A DNA stretch of 64,000 bases from Roseimaritima ulvae (GCF_008065135.1 NZ_CP042914.1:7111404-7175403), one strand, 5' to 3'; positions 9,474 to 18,947 are shown, counted from the stretch's first letter. Translations and numbers: made by a program. Notes: generated from the letters alone by a model not told the origin.

Positions 9474-10742
9474 ATGCTCACTCGACGCTGCCTCACGCTG
9501 CTGCTGTTTGCGATGACCTTGGTGCTGCCCCAGTGCCTACCAGCAACCGGCTTCGCACAGCAGGTGGGCGAGCTGGACAATGGCGGCGACCAACAAGCCG
9601 AGTCGACAAATGAGCCAGCGGAAACGGTTGCCGTGACCGGCGTGGTGGACGATGACGCGATCCGGGAGCGACTGACCAAGATCTACGGCGCGGCCAGTAA
9701 AGCGGGTTGGCTGACCGATAGCGAAGTCATCCTCGACAGCGGCATCGTCACGCTCAAAGGACAAGCCGACACCGAAGAGCACCGCCAGTGGGCTGCGAAC
9801 GTCGCTCGCAAGACCGAAGATGTGGTGGCCGTAATCAATGAGCTGACTTTGAATGACAGCGTGGATTTAAAGAGCACCCAAGACGTGATCCAAAATTCGC
9901 TGCAAACCCTTTGGACGGATTTTTTAAAACGTTCACCACTGCTGTTGGCGGCGTTGTTGGTCTTAGTGCTTACCTACTTGTTGGCCAAGGGCACCGCCTG
10001 GGTCACGCACCGGGTATTGGATCAACGCGGGATCCGTGCCAGCCTGAAAGATTTGGTTTATCAGCTGACAACGATCGCCGTTTGGATTGTGGGGTTGCTG
10101 GTGGCGACGGTGATTGCGTTTCCGGGCATGACGCCGGCCAAAGCCCTGACCGTACTGGGGCTCGGTTCGGTCGCGATCGGGTTTGCCTTCAAAGATATCT
10201 TCGAGAACTTCTTCGCGGGGATTTTGATTCTGTGGCGGTACCCCTTTGACCGAGGTGACTTCATTACCTGCGAAGGCATGACCGGTAAAGTCGAACAGAT
10301 CACGATCCGCAACACCCTGATCCGACGACTCGACGGCGAATTGGCTGTGGTCCCCAATGCGACACTGTTCAAGAACAACGTCGACGTGTTGACCAGTCAA
10401 CCGCAACGTCGCGTGCGGATCATTTGCGGAGTGGCGTATGACGAAGACGTTGATCAATCGCGGCAGGTGATTGAAGAGGCGGTACGGTCCTGCGAATCGG
10501 TTCAGGGCAAGCGCACCATCGAAGTGTTCGCACAGGAGTTTGCCAGTTCCAGCGTCAACTTTGAAGTCACTTGGTGGACGGGTTCGAAGCCCGTGGACAT
10601 GCGTCGCAGTCGTGACGAAGTCGTGGCAGCGATCAAGCGTGCGCTCGACGATGCGGGCATCGAGATCCCCTTCCCCTATCGCACGCTCACCTTCAAAGAC
10701 CCGGCAATCGCAGCGGCAGCCGTCGGCACTAACGAGTCGTAA
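9474..10742 (+). CDS. MscS-family mechanosensitive channel with periplasmic BON domain
   Basis: Small-conductance mechanosensitive channel family, expected to release solutes on membrane tension. The 422-residue protein has a signal peptide (1-28), a BON domain (about 58-130; SEVILDSGIVTLKGQADTEEH) and three transmembrane segments (about 153-176, 193-217, 221-255). The last is the pore helix, LTVLGLGSVAIGFAFKD, leading into ILWRYPFDRGDFI of the beta domain. BON domains bind membranes or outer-membrane components, so this fusion may couple the channel to the envelope (inference). ATG 9474 is preferred because the signal peptide starts there; 9444 would add ten residues. Confidence 0.9.
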   Translation: MLTRRCLTLLLFAMTLVLPQCLPATGFAQQVGELDNGGDQQAESTNEPAETVAVTGVVDDDAIRERLTKIYGAASKAGWLTDSEVILDSGIVTLKGQADTEEHRQWAANVARKTEDVVAVINELTLNDSVDLKSTQDVIQNSLQTLWTDFLKRSPLLLAALLVLVLTYLLAKGTAWVTHRVLDQRGIRASLKDLVYQLTTIAVWIVGLLVATVIAFPGMTPAKALTVLGLGSVAIGFAFKDIFENFFAGILILWRYPFDRGDFITCEGMTGKVEQITIRNTLIRRLDGELAVVPNATLFKNNVDVLTSQPQRRVRIICGVAYDEDVDQSRQVIEEAVRSCESVQGKRTIEVFAQEFASSSVNFEVTWWTGSKPVDMRRSRDEVVAAIKRALDDAGIEIPFPYRTLTFKDPAIAAAAVGTNES

Positions 10743-10787
10743 GCAGGCGGACTCAGGGGACGTGAAATGTATTAATGTCGGATTCAC

Positions 10788-10812
10788 TTCACTCTCCCTC
10801 TGGGAGAGTGAA
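10788..10812. repeat. Perfect 11-bp hairpin with 3-base loop
   Basis: TTCACTCTCCC and GGGAGAGTGAA pair perfectly around a TCT loop, 45 bp after the MscS stop codon. It belongs to the CTCCC/GGGAG stem family found at several places in this window. It has no T-run, so it is a repeat more than a proven terminator. Confidence 0.65.
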
Positions 10813-11265
10813 GGAAGATGTGTAGAAACCAATGCCCCTCCGGGAGGGTGAAATGCTATTAAGTCAGGCGTCGGCGAATACGTTAACGGCTACAAAGGGC
10901 CATTGCTCGCAACCTAGGCTCTAACGCAACCATTAAATCGACAGCCTGCTTGCCCCCGCCGGGGCGAGCCCGACGGACATACGTGTACTCATCACCTACG
11001 CCTGCATTTGCTGCAACAATTGCGACGCTCCGTTGCCCAACAGGCGTTCACCGGACAGAAACCGTTTTCGAAAAGTGGCAGGCATGATGATGTCTCTGGC
11101 TCGCGGAGAAAGTAGGATCGTAGTCGCACCAATGTATTCCCTTACGCAGGACACGCGTTGTAGTGCCATTTTTTTCTGTTTCGACACAAATTCCGTGGCA
11201 CAAAATCGTTTGACCCCGTAAGTAACCATGGGAATGCCGCGTGGGGCGGTTGTGTGGGGACCGAA

Positions 11266-11384
11266 GGGACGTGAAATGAATATCTGGCCTCTTGTCTCCT
11301 CTCCCCCGCCGCGAAGCGAATAGCGGGGGAGAGGATTAAGGATAGGGGCAAATCGAAATGCTGCAGTTATTCATTTCACGTCCC
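11266..11384. repeat. Inverted-end intergenic repeat (GGACGTGAAATG family), complete copy
   Basis: The left end GGGACGTGAAATGAATA and the right end TTATTCATTTCACGTCCC are inverted copies over about 16 bp. The 119-bp element encloses a GC-rich stem (CCTCTCCCCCGC against GCGGGGGAGAGG). It ends 14 bp before the start codon of the ECF sigma gene, so the sigma gene's leader is made of this element. Confidence 0.75.
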
Positions 11385-11398
11385 AGCGTTTTGCGAGT

Positions 11399-11929
11399 TT
11401 GAGTGTGAATCAACAGAAAGTGCAAAAGCTGGTGCAGTTGCTCTCGGAGCACCATGACCAGCTATACCGGTACATCTATTCGCTTGTGGGTAGCCCCCAC
11501 GATGCTCGCGATGTGCTGCAAGAAACCTCTTTCGCACTGTACGAAAAATACGATCACTTCGACGACTCGCGGCCCTTCCTGCCCTGGGCCTATCGCTTTG
11601 CTTACCTGCACGTCCTGAAATGGCGGGAATCCAAGTCGCGGGAAATCCTGCTGCTCGGCGCCGATGTCATCGAACTGCTGGCCCGAGAACGACAAAACCA
11701 GGAAATCCACTTGAACCGTCGCCTGACGCTGCTCGAACAATGCATCCAAGAACTTCCGGGCGCCGACCATGAACTCGTCCGCTCGCGTTACTTCGAGGGC
11801 GTTGCACACGACACGATTGTGGAACGAGTGGGCACAAGCCGCCGCACCTTGTTCCGAGAACTGAAACGCATACGCCATCAACTAATGCATTGCATCGAAG
11901 GAAAACTGGCACTGGAGGAGTCTCCATGA
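11399..11929 (+). CDS. ECF RNA polymerase sigma factor
   Basis: A 176-residue extracytoplasmic-function sigma factor of the planctomycete/Verrucomicrobia type. Region 2 is residues about 15-80 (LYRYIYSLVGSPHDARDVLQ through PFLPWAYRFAYLHVLKW). Region 4 is about 115-170, with the recognition helix in GTSRRTLFRELKRIR. It should direct transcription of its own operon and other loci. The start is TTG 11399 or GTG 11405; no ATG fits. Its stop overlaps the ATG of the FecR-like gene as ATGA, so the pair is translationally coupled, as expected for a sigma factor and its membrane regulator. Confidence 0.93.
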   Translation: MSVNQQKVQKLVQLLSEHHDQLYRYIYSLVGSPHDARDVLQETSFALYEKYDHFDDSRPFLPWAYRFAYLHVLKWRESKSREILLLGADVIELLARERQNQEIHLNRRLTLLEQCIQELPGADHELVRSRYFEGVAHDTIVERVGTSRRTLFRELKRIRHQLMHCIEGKLALEESP

Positions 11930-13662
11930 CGAACGCCCAGCCAGACGCAAAAATCCGCCGTCAGTTGGAAACGTTGCTCTCCAAACACATCGATGAGAAA
12001 CTGACGGGCGACGAGATCGAAGAACTGGAATTCCTGCTGCGTGACGACCCGCGAAACCGCGAGTTCTATCTGCAGTACATGGACCTGCAGGCCGCACTGC
12101 CCACGGCTGTATCCACGCCGTCCAGCGGACCCACCGCGGCTGCCGCCGAACATGCGGATTGGATCGGACCGCTGGTAGAGTTTTCACAACTGCGTCGCCA
12201 AACGGGGCCGGCGGTCGATCGTTCGTCGGGGCGAAGCCGGACGCCGTGGATAATCAGCTTCGCTTCGCTGGCCGCAACGTGCTTGCTGGCCGTAGCGTTC
12301 TACGCAACGCGAGCCTCACAAGTGGCCGTCGAGCCAGCGCCACGTTCCCAGCCACAGCCCGCCGCGATGGAATCAGAAAGTCGGTCAGGGGAAGTCGTCC
12401 TGATGCAGGCTGCTGGCGCCGAGTTGTTCGGCGAGTTCTTGCCGCCGGTCGGCGAGCACCTGGAGTCCAATCATGAATATGCGTTGACCGCCGGCATGAT
12501 GGGGCTGCGGTTTCCCGACGGAGCGGAAGTTATTTTGGAAGCGCCGAGTGTGGTGGAAATCGCGACGCGGGACCGGCTGATCGTCAGCGCGGGTCGCTGC
12601 AGCGTGTATGCACCGCCGGGCGCCGAAGGGTTTGAGGTGATCACGCCTCAGACGGAAATCATCGATCGCGGCACTCGGTTCTCCGTCGCCGTCAGCGACG
12701 ATGGGGCAACCGATGTGCAGGTTGTGGAGGGGCTGGCCGAAGTGCGTCCGACGCATGCGGAGACGACCGCTCCCGTTCGCCTCACCGCCCGGCAAGCTCG
12801 CCGCTTCAACGGAGATGGGGGACTCGCCCCGCAGGCCCTCGCGTTCGATGCCGAAAACTATCGCCAGTCACTGCCCGATCGCATCGTCAGCTACCAGGCA
12901 AAACCGGCGGGAGAAGATTCGATCGCGGAACTGCAAAGCGTTACCGTGCAGCGTGGCGGCCGTTTGATGAACATCCCGGTCAGCCAGATGATCGGCGTGC
13001 AAGTCACTCACTTCCGGGGTCCCCAAAACAAATTCGCATCGGTTCAAGTGGGATACGACGCGGACCGTTTAGCGGGCCTGGAATCCGACTCGCTGCTGTA
13101 CACGGGCGTGCTGAACCCAGGCGGTTCGGCACAACCCCTGGTCGACGATCCCGTGCTCGCCGACTCGTCAAGCACCGCGGAACCGACGCCCGGTCTGGCC
13201 ATTCGCTTTCGCCAAGCGGTCGTCAATCACCCCGGACCCGACGTGGTGTTTTTTGAACTGCAGTCGGTGGTCAATCCTCTGGAAGGGGATGCGTTTCACG
13301 TCAGCCCGCTGAAGTTCCGCGAAGGCTTGCGATCACATTCAATTCGCCGCTATGACATCACGATGACCTCGCGCGAAGCCCAACGCTTGCCGGAATTCCA
13401 ACCGTACTTCTTCCGCCAGTCACCGCAGACGTTGGAGGACCTGTTGGTCGGAGCCGTGGATCAACGTCGTCCTTCGCTGCCATTTCATGCACTGGCCGTC
13501 GGCATCGACCTGTCGGATCTTGGGTATCAGGACGGTGCCGCGGTGGATGGACTATTCTTTCAAGACGCCTTGGATGACCGGCATGTTGTCGATCCTGTGT
13601 TTATCGCCGGCCTGCCCTGGGATCAAATAGATGGGGAGCAAATGGAGGCCGCACAACGATGA
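11926..13662 (+). CDS. FecR-domain transmembrane protein, likely sigma-factor regulator
   Basis: A 578-residue protein with a cytosolic N-terminus (LLSKHIDEKLTGDEIEELE, a zinc-less anti-sigma-like helical start), one transmembrane helix (about 106-128) and an extracytoplasmic FecR domain (about 175-290, including TPQTEIIDRGTRFSVAV). The large C-terminal part is a lectin-like or carbohydrate-binding fold not recognised with certainty. The context, coupled to an ECF sigma gene by ATGA with GGAGGAG before the start, suggests it controls that sigma factor (inference). ATG 11926 is chosen over the TTG/ATG at 11890 because of this site. It overlaps the next gene by ATGA as well. Confidence 0.82.
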   Translation: MTNAQPDAKIRRQLETLLSKHIDEKLTGDEIEELEFLLRDDPRNREFYLQYMDLQAALPTAVSTPSSGPTAAAAEHADWIGPLVEFSQLRRQTGPAVDRSSGRSRTPWIISFASLAATCLLAVAFYATRASQVAVEPAPRSQPQPAAMESESRSGEVVLMQAAGAELFGEFLPPVGEHLESNHEYALTAGMMGLRFPDGAEVILEAPSVVEIATRDRLIVSAGRCSVYAPPGAEGFEVITPQTEIIDRGTRFSVAVSDDGATDVQVVEGLAEVRPTHAETTAPVRLTARQARRFNGDGGLAPQALAFDAENYRQSLPDRIVSYQAKPAGEDSIAELQSVTVQRGGRLMNIPVSQMIGVQVTHFRGPQNKFASVQVGYDADRLAGLESDSLLYTGVLNPGGSAQPLVDDPVLADSSSTAEPTPGLAIRFRQAVVNHPGPDVVFFELQSVVNPLEGDAFHVSPLKFREGLRSHSIRRYDITMTSREAQRLPEFQPYFFRQSPQTLEDLLVGAVDQRRPSLPFHALAVGIDLSDLGYQDGAAVDGLFFQDALDDRHVVDPVFIAGLPWDQIDGEQMEAAQR

Positions 13663-16600
13663 GATTCGGTAAACGCACGATTGCAACGTTTGCGACGTGG
13701 ATATTGGTGGCGGTCACACCGGCTCTAGCAGCCGAACCGATCATCCAATGGCGGTTCGATGATCCATCGCAAACCGGCACCTGGTGGGGCAAAGCCGGCG
13801 CGCCGGCCGCGGGACCACGGCCGCCCATGTATCCCGGATTTGCGGCGGATAACATGGCCATGACCTTTCGTGGGCACGAAGGTGCAATCGTTATCGCTGA
13901 TGAACAGCAGGGCGGCGCGAGCAACATCCGTTTCGGCAGTGGCGAGACGTTTGCCTTTGAGACTTGGGTGAAGTTCAGATCCATCCGCGCAGGCCAAATC
14001 GCCTATGTGTTGGGCAAAGGCCGGCACCCCAAGCATGGAGACGATTTTGGCGACGACAACCAGAACTACTCCATCCGTTTTCAAGGGGCAAAAGACGGCG
14101 CACAAATTGGTTTGTTGTTCACCAGCCAGCATCCCGAAACGAAGCAACGAGCTTGGCATCGTTGGTGGAGCAAGGGCACGGTGCCGGGCGCCGGCTGGCA
14201 TCACGTGGCCTTGCAGTTCACATTCGGCGAAGGCGACAGCCTGCGGGCTTGGATCGATGGCCAACCGGTGGAGGGTACGTGGGACGAAAGCGGTGCAACC
14301 GACCTGCCGCCCGTCCAAGACGCGGACGACCTGGTGATCGGCACCGGCTTTACCCGCGGCGCCAGTTCGTCGCTTCAGGGTTGGCTGGACAACTTGGCGA
14401 TCTATCGCTCGGGCTTTGACGCCGACCAGATCGCTCAGCGCTATCAGTTTGTTCCGCCTCCGCCGGCGGTCACGCGTTCGATGCTGACGCCCGGCAAGGT
14501 ATTGGTGCAGATCAGCGAGGACGGCGTCCCCCAATCCAATGGCTGGCCGGAAGAACCGCAGGTCACCGAAGACTATCTGGAAGACGTGTTCGGACTGTTC
14601 GAACTGCCTCACAAATACGTGGCCACGGGCGTCCGGGGCGACCGAGCCAATCCATCGCACCTGCGAGCTTCGGCGATGGTGACTTTGCCGGCGGGTAAAC
14701 ATCGTCTGTTGGTTCGCGGCCGCGGCATGTGCCGGCTGTACATCGACGGCAAGAAGCTGTTGGAGACGCCGCCCCGACCCCACGACCCCGGCGGCTACGA
14801 ACCGCTGTCGGTGCAAGACAATTATCTCGACCTCGGTCCCGACTTTCGCTTCGCACCGCCAGGAAATCGCGACGCCTGGTGTGAATTCGAAACGCCGGGC
14901 GGAGAGCATTTTGTCATTCTGGAAACGCTGGTCGGCGGCATCATCGGCAACAGCACGTTCCGGCCCGAAGTCGGTGAGACGGTGGTTGCCGTTTCGCTGG
15001 AAGGCAGCGAGTCGTGGTCGTTGCTGTCCCCTGGCGAGCGTGAGGTGCGTTACACCGACGAAGGTTGGCAAGCCTACGAAGCCGAACGCAGAGAACGGCT
15101 GGCCAAAATCAACGCCGCGGCCCGGGTCAAACGTCGCGCGGCCCATGGTGACTACTGGAATCAACGCCGCAGCGTTGCCGCCGAGTGGCTGGCGGAGACC
15201 GATGCGGTCGCCGTCCCCGAACTGCCTAGCGGCTACCCCGCTCACAACCCGATCGATCATTTCCTTGCCGCCCGGATCGATGCGGTTAAACAGGAGACAC
15301 CGCAGCATAAGGGCGAGGGCGTCGATTATTTCACCCAGATTCGTCCGCTCCTCGAATCCCGCTGCTACGACTGCCACCAAGGCAGCAAGGCGCAAGGCGA
15401 CCTGCGTCTAGATGATCATGCATCGGCGTTGGCCGGCGGCGAATCAGACGGCCCCGCCATCGTTCCTGGCGACGTCGACAACAGCGCATTGCTAGATCGG
15501 ATCACCTCCGAGGACGAGGAGGTGGTCATGCCGCCCCATGGCGATCCGCTGACTGAACAACAGATCGCGTTGCTGCGGCGATGGATCGAAGAGGGTGCGG
15601 CTTGGCCCCAGTACGACATCGACGACTTCCAACCGACGCCGCTTGCCGATGACCTTGCTTTCCTCCGCCGCGTCTCCCTGGACACCGTCGGCGTGCCGCC
15701 CAGCGAAGCGGAGATCCACGCATTTCTCAAACGTCCCGCCGAGTCGCGTCGTGGCGAAGTCATTGACCGCCTGCTGGACGATGATCGTTGGGCCGATCAC
15801 TGGATGGGTTACTGGCTGGACGCGCTGGCCGAAAACCCCAACATCCTGAACCCCACGCTGAACAACACGGGCCCCTTCCGTTGGTGGCTGTATGAATCGC
15901 TGCTGGATAACAAGCCCGCCGATTTGTTTGTCACCGAACTGATTCGCATGGAAGGCAGCGAGCGATATGGCGGACCGGCCGGCTTCGCCACCGCCACGCA
16001 GAACGACCTGCCGATGGCCGCCAAAGGAATGATCGTCAGCAGTGCCTTTCTGGGTGTGGAAATGAAATGTGCCCGGTGCCACGACGCCCCCGCACATGTT
16101 TCCCTGCAGCAAGATCTGATGCAACTGGCCGCGTTGTTAAAGCAGAAACCGATCAAGTTGCCTGAATCCAGCAGCGTGCCCATGGATCGGCTGCATCAGA
16201 CCGGACGCAAGCCGCTGATTCAGGTCACGCTCAAACCGGGAACCGAAATCAAACCGGCTTGGCCCTTCGCCCGTTACTGCGATGAATCGGTCGCCGACAC
16301 GTTGGCGGAACATCCCGACAACTCGCGCGACCGGCTGGCTGCCCTGATCACCGCGCCGCAGAATGAACGTTTTGCTCAGGTAATGGTCAACCGCATCTGG
16401 CAACGACTGATGGGACGCGGCTTAGTAGCCAGCGTATCGGACTGGGAAAAAGGCGGCCCCTCGCATCCGCAACTGCTGCGGTGGCTGGGGCGGCAGTTCG
16501 TGGCGTCCGGATATGACATGAAAGCCATCAGCCGGCTGATTTTGAATTCGCACGCGTATCAACGAGCCACCGACCCGACGCTCAGCGAAACCAGTCCGCT

Positions 16601-17348
16601 GTTCATCTCGCCCGCACCGCGCCGGCTGACCGCCGAGCAGATCGTCGATTCCGCTTTTCATGCCACCGGCACTCCCTTCGACCTGGAAGAAGTCAGTCTG
16701 GACATCGACAGCGTCCGCGCCGTGGCGACGACTATCTCGTTGGGTAAGCCACGGCGTTGTTGGATGCTGGCCTCCAGCTCCAACGAACGTGACCGCCCCA
16801 GTTTGTCCCTGCCGCGGATCACGGCGGTCACCAGCGTTTTAAAAACGTTCGGCTGGCGTGGAGCTCGACAGGATCCGCAGAGTCTTCGCGACACCGAATC
16901 CAACATGCTTCAGCCAGCAATCCTTGCCAACGGGGTGATGAGTATCTGGCTGACGCGGCTGAGTGACCGACACGGCATCACGCAACTGGCTCTTGAGGAT
17001 CAACCGGTTGAGCAGCTGGTTGATCGCGTGTTCCTTCGTCTGCTCACGCGGCAACCGTCGGCCGAAGAGAAACAGCGTTACGTCGGCTTCTTGTCCGAAG
17101 GCTACGACACGCGAGTGATTCCCGCGGACCAGCGAATCCAACCAGTCTCCGGCAAGCGCGAACCGGTGCGTTATGTCAGCTGGTCGAACCACGTCGATGG
17201 TCCCGCCAATAGTCTGGCTCTGCAGAAAGAAGCCGAAGCCCGTCGCGGCGATCCTCCCAGCAACGCTCTGGACGAAGCGTGGCGACTCCGCATGGAGGAC
17301 ATGCTCTGGGCCTTGCTAAATTCCCCCGAATGGGTTTACACACCGTAG
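13659..17348 (+). CDS. LamG - planctomycete cytochrome (PSCyt1) - DUF1549 - DUF1553 protein
   Basis: A giant 1229-residue exported protein of the planctomycete cytochrome class. After a signal peptide (1-25) comes a LamG / concanavalin-like domain (about 26-265). Next is a region with a PA14-like feel (about 330-460). The PSCyt1 domain (about 550-645) contains a haem-type site CYDCH. DUF1549 follows (about 665-850), with a second CARCH site near 804, then DUF1553 (about 880-1225), ending in LLNSPEWVYT. Function is unproven; the family pairs with DUF1501 proteins and often with polysaccharide degradation genes. The ATG overlaps the FecR gene's stop, making a sigma-FecR-cytochrome operon. Confidence 0.9.
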   Translation: MRFGKRTIATFATWILVAVTPALAAEPIIQWRFDDPSQTGTWWGKAGAPAAGPRPPMYPGFAADNMAMTFRGHEGAIVIADEQQGGASNIRFGSGETFAFETWVKFRSIRAGQIAYVLGKGRHPKHGDDFGDDNQNYSIRFQGAKDGAQIGLLFTSQHPETKQRAWHRWWSKGTVPGAGWHHVALQFTFGEGDSLRAWIDGQPVEGTWDESGATDLPPVQDADDLVIGTGFTRGASSSLQGWLDNLAIYRSGFDADQIAQRYQFVPPPPAVTRSMLTPGKVLVQISEDGVPQSNGWPEEPQVTEDYLEDVFGLFELPHKYVATGVRGDRANPSHLRASAMVTLPAGKHRLLVRGRGMCRLYIDGKKLLETPPRPHDPGGYEPLSVQDNYLDLGPDFRFAPPGNRDAWCEFETPGGEHFVILETLVGGIIGNSTFRPEVGETVVAVSLEGSESWSLLSPGEREVRYTDEGWQAYEAERRERLAKINAAARVKRRAAHGDYWNQRRSVAAEWLAETDAVAVPELPSGYPAHNPIDHFLAARIDAVKQETPQHKGEGVDYFTQIRPLLESRCYDCHQGSKAQGDLRLDDHASALAGGESDGPAIVPGDVDNSALLDRITSEDEEVVMPPHGDPLTEQQIALLRRWIEEGAAWPQYDIDDFQPTPLADDLAFLRRVSLDTVGVPPSEAEIHAFLKRPAESRRGEVIDRLLDDDRWADHWMGYWLDALAENPNILNPTLNNTGPFRWWLYESLLDNKPADLFVTELIRMEGSERYGGPAGFATATQNDLPMAAKGMIVSSAFLGVEMKCARCHDAPAHVSLQQDLMQLAALLKQKPIKLPESSSVPMDRLHQTGRKPLIQVTLKPGTEIKPAWPFARYCDESVADTLAEHPDNSRDRLAALITAPQNERFAQVMVNRIWQRLMGRGLVASVSDWEKGGPSHPQLLRWLGRQFVASGYDMKAISRLILNSHAYQRATDPTLSETSPLFISPAPRRLTAEQIVDSAFHATGTPFDLEEVSLDIDSVRAVATTISLGKPRRCWMLASSSNERDRPSLSLPRITAVTSVLKTFGWRGARQDPQSLRDTESNMLQPAILANGVMSIWLTRLSDRHGITQLALEDQPVEQLVDRVFLRLLTRQPSAEEKQRYVGFLSEGYDTRVIPADQRIQPVSGKREPVRYVSWSNHVDGPANSLALQKEAEARRGDPPSNALDEAWRLRMEDMLWALLNSPEWVYTP

Positions 17349-17392
17349 CGATTTTCAGCCTGACCATACAGTCGAAGGAGACGTCTAACTTC

Positions 17393-17466
17393 GTAGCATG
17401 GGCCCCTGGCCCGTGTAGATCTCTCACAAAAAAGCTCAATGACACACGGGCAGGGGCCCATGCTAC
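17393..17466. repeat. Pair of GTAG-headed REP hairpins, inverted (CATGGGCC family)
   Basis: The first unit (17393-17415) is GTAG followed by the stem CATGGGCC, loop CCT and stem GGCCCGTG, with a T.G wobble at the third pair and a TAG tail. The second (17445-17466) is the same unit on the other strand, with a one-base deletion. They lie between a DUF1553 gene and a DUF1501 gene. Layout and wobble match the REPs beside the RAYT gene, though the stem sequence differs. Confidence 0.75.
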
Positions 17467-17555
17467 AAAAGAGAAACCCGTCACTTATAAACCACACCTC
17501 CCCGGCCGCCGGCGAATACGTTTATCGCCGCCCTCCCCTGACCTAAACCAACCTT

Positions 17556-18851
17556 ATGAACCGACGACACTTTCTAAAACAAACCGGCGGACTCGCCGGA
17601 GCCGCATTGGCTGGCCGCGGAGCGATTCCTTCGACCGCGTTGGCCTCGCCGGCCGTGGTCAACGTCCCCAAGGGCAAGGCCGAGCACGTGGTGTTTATCT
17701 GGCTGGGCGGCGGCATGGCTCAGATCGATACTTTCGATCCCAAACGTCGCGGCAACTCGAAAGCATCGCCTCGACGGGCCGGTTCGGAATACGACCGGAT
17801 CGACACGGTCGTGCCCGGCGTGCAGTTCTGCGAACACTTGCAACGCACCGCAAAGGTCGCCGATCGCCTGACCGCCGTCCGCACGGTCAATCACCACCTG
17901 GTCGACGAACACGCCTTCGGCACCAACTTCGTCCACACCGGACGTTTAATCAGCGGCAGTGTGACGTATCCTTCGATCGGTTCGATCATCAGCCATATCC
18001 GTGGCCCCGCAAATCCTGACGTGCCGGCTTATATGTTGATCGGCTATCCCAACGTCAGCCGAGGCCCGGGGTATTTGGGTGCCAAAGCCGGTTACGTATA
18101 CCTGGTCGACACCGACAGCGGTCCCGCAGGCTTTTCACGACCGCAAGGCCTGACGGCGGATCGCGTCCGACGCCGCCAGCAACTGCTCCAGCCCCTAACG
18201 CAACGGGTCCCCGACGACTCACCGATCGCCCAATACCGCGACGCTCAAGCCGAAGCGCTGCGGCTGGCCGGACCGGACTTCATGCGTCACTTCCGGTTGC
18301 AGGACGAGCCCGATGAATTGCGGAATGCCTACGGCGGCGAGTTCGGGCAACGCTGTCTGCTGGCCCGGCGACTGGTGCAGGCCGGGGTGCGATTCGTGGA
18401 AGTCTCTCACAACCTGAACTTCATCAACGGCACCGGCTGGGACACGCACAACGAAGGTCAGCAGAACCAACATCTGCTGATCAAAGAACTCGACAGTGCC
18501 TTGTCGACCCTGATTACCGACCTGGAAACCCAAGGCATTCTCGACAAGACGCTGGTCGCCATCGGGACCGAATTCGGACGGCCGGCCTCATACGACGCTC
18601 GCGGCGGTCGCGGACACCAAGGCAGTTGCTTCAGCCTGGTACTCGCCGGCGGCGGTCTGAATCACCAAGGCGCTTACGGCGTGACGGACGATCTGAGCCA
18701 GAAGATTGTCGAAGCCCCGGTCTCCGTTCCCGACTTCCACGCCACGATGCATGCCGCGTTGGGGATCGACCCGGCTCACGAACTGTTCGACGGCTCACGT
18801 CCGATTCCGATCACCGACCAAGGCCAACCGATCGCCAAGTTATTTGCATAA
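17556..18851 (+). CDS. DUF1501 protein, Tat-exported
   Basis: A 431-residue DUF1501 family protein, distantly related to the sulfatase/alkaline phosphatase fold. The N-terminus has a twin-arginine signal, [18 protein letters not shown], so export of a folded protein is expected. Recognisable family points are [37 protein letters not shown] and the closing HAALGIDP-x-HELFDG. The family almost always follows a DUF1549/DUF1553 gene, as here (207 bp downstream, with REPs between). The reaction is unknown. Confidence 0.92.
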   Translation: MNRRHFLKQTGGLAGAALAGRGAIPSTALASPAVVNVPKGKAEHVVFIWLGGGMAQIDTFDPKRRGNSKASPRRAGSEYDRIDTVVPGVQFCEHLQRTAKVADRLTAVRTVNHHLVDEHAFGTNFVHTGRLISGSVTYPSIGSIISHIRGPANPDVPAYMLIGYPNVSRGPGYLGAKAGYVYLVDTDSGPAGFSRPQGLTADRVRRRQQLLQPLTQRVPDDSPIAQYRDAQAEALRLAGPDFMRHFRLQDEPDELRNAYGGEFGQRCLLARRLVQAGVRFVEVSHNLNFINGTGWDTHNEGQQNQHLLIKELDSALSTLITDLETQGILDKTLVAIGTEFGRPASYDARGGRGHQGSCFSLVLAGGGLNHQGAYGVTDDLSQKIVEAPVSVPDFHATMHAALGIDPAHELFDGSRPIPITDQGQPIAKLFA

Positions 18852-18852
18852 T

Positions 18853-18947
18853 GGTCGCCTTTCGCTCCGCGAAAGCAGCGGCAGAACTAGGCTCTCTGCC
18901 GTTTTCAAGCTCACGTTTTCGCAATTTTCGCGGAGCGAAAAGCGACC
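18853..18947. repeat. Inverted pair of GGTCGCC-CTTTCGC-TCC-GCGAAAG repeats
   Basis: The left unit (18853-18875) carries the perfect 7-bp stem CTTTCGC / GCGAAAG around a TCC loop. The right unit (18925-18947) is a near-identical inverted copy. The pair fills the gap between the DUF1501 gene and the next DUF1553 gene and makes the true start of the latter hard to fix. Confidence 0.72.

Larger units (their letters stand above)
10743..11398. other. Gene-poor gap filled with palindromic repeats
   Basis: This 656-bp stretch holds a GGGGACGTGAAATGTATT end at about 10756, an 11-bp perfect hairpin (TTCACTCTCCC, loop TCT, GGGAGAGTGAA, 10788-10812), a second GGAGGGTGAAATGCTATTAAG stretch near 10844-10865, and a complete inverted-end element at 11266-11384. 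A minus-strand open frame of 77 codons (11229-10996) has no recognisable domain. No RNA gene was seen. Confidence 0.55.

Noticed and set aside
10788-10812. 11-bp hairpin after the MscS gene as a Rho-independent terminator
   Set aside because: The stem is strong but no T-run follows, and the same stem appears in unrelated places including within a gene.
10996-11229. A 77-codon minus-strand frame between the MscS and sigma genes
   Set aside because: No domain, no clear ribosome site, and it lies in a repeat-rich gap. It may be a decayed fragment, but this cannot be supported.
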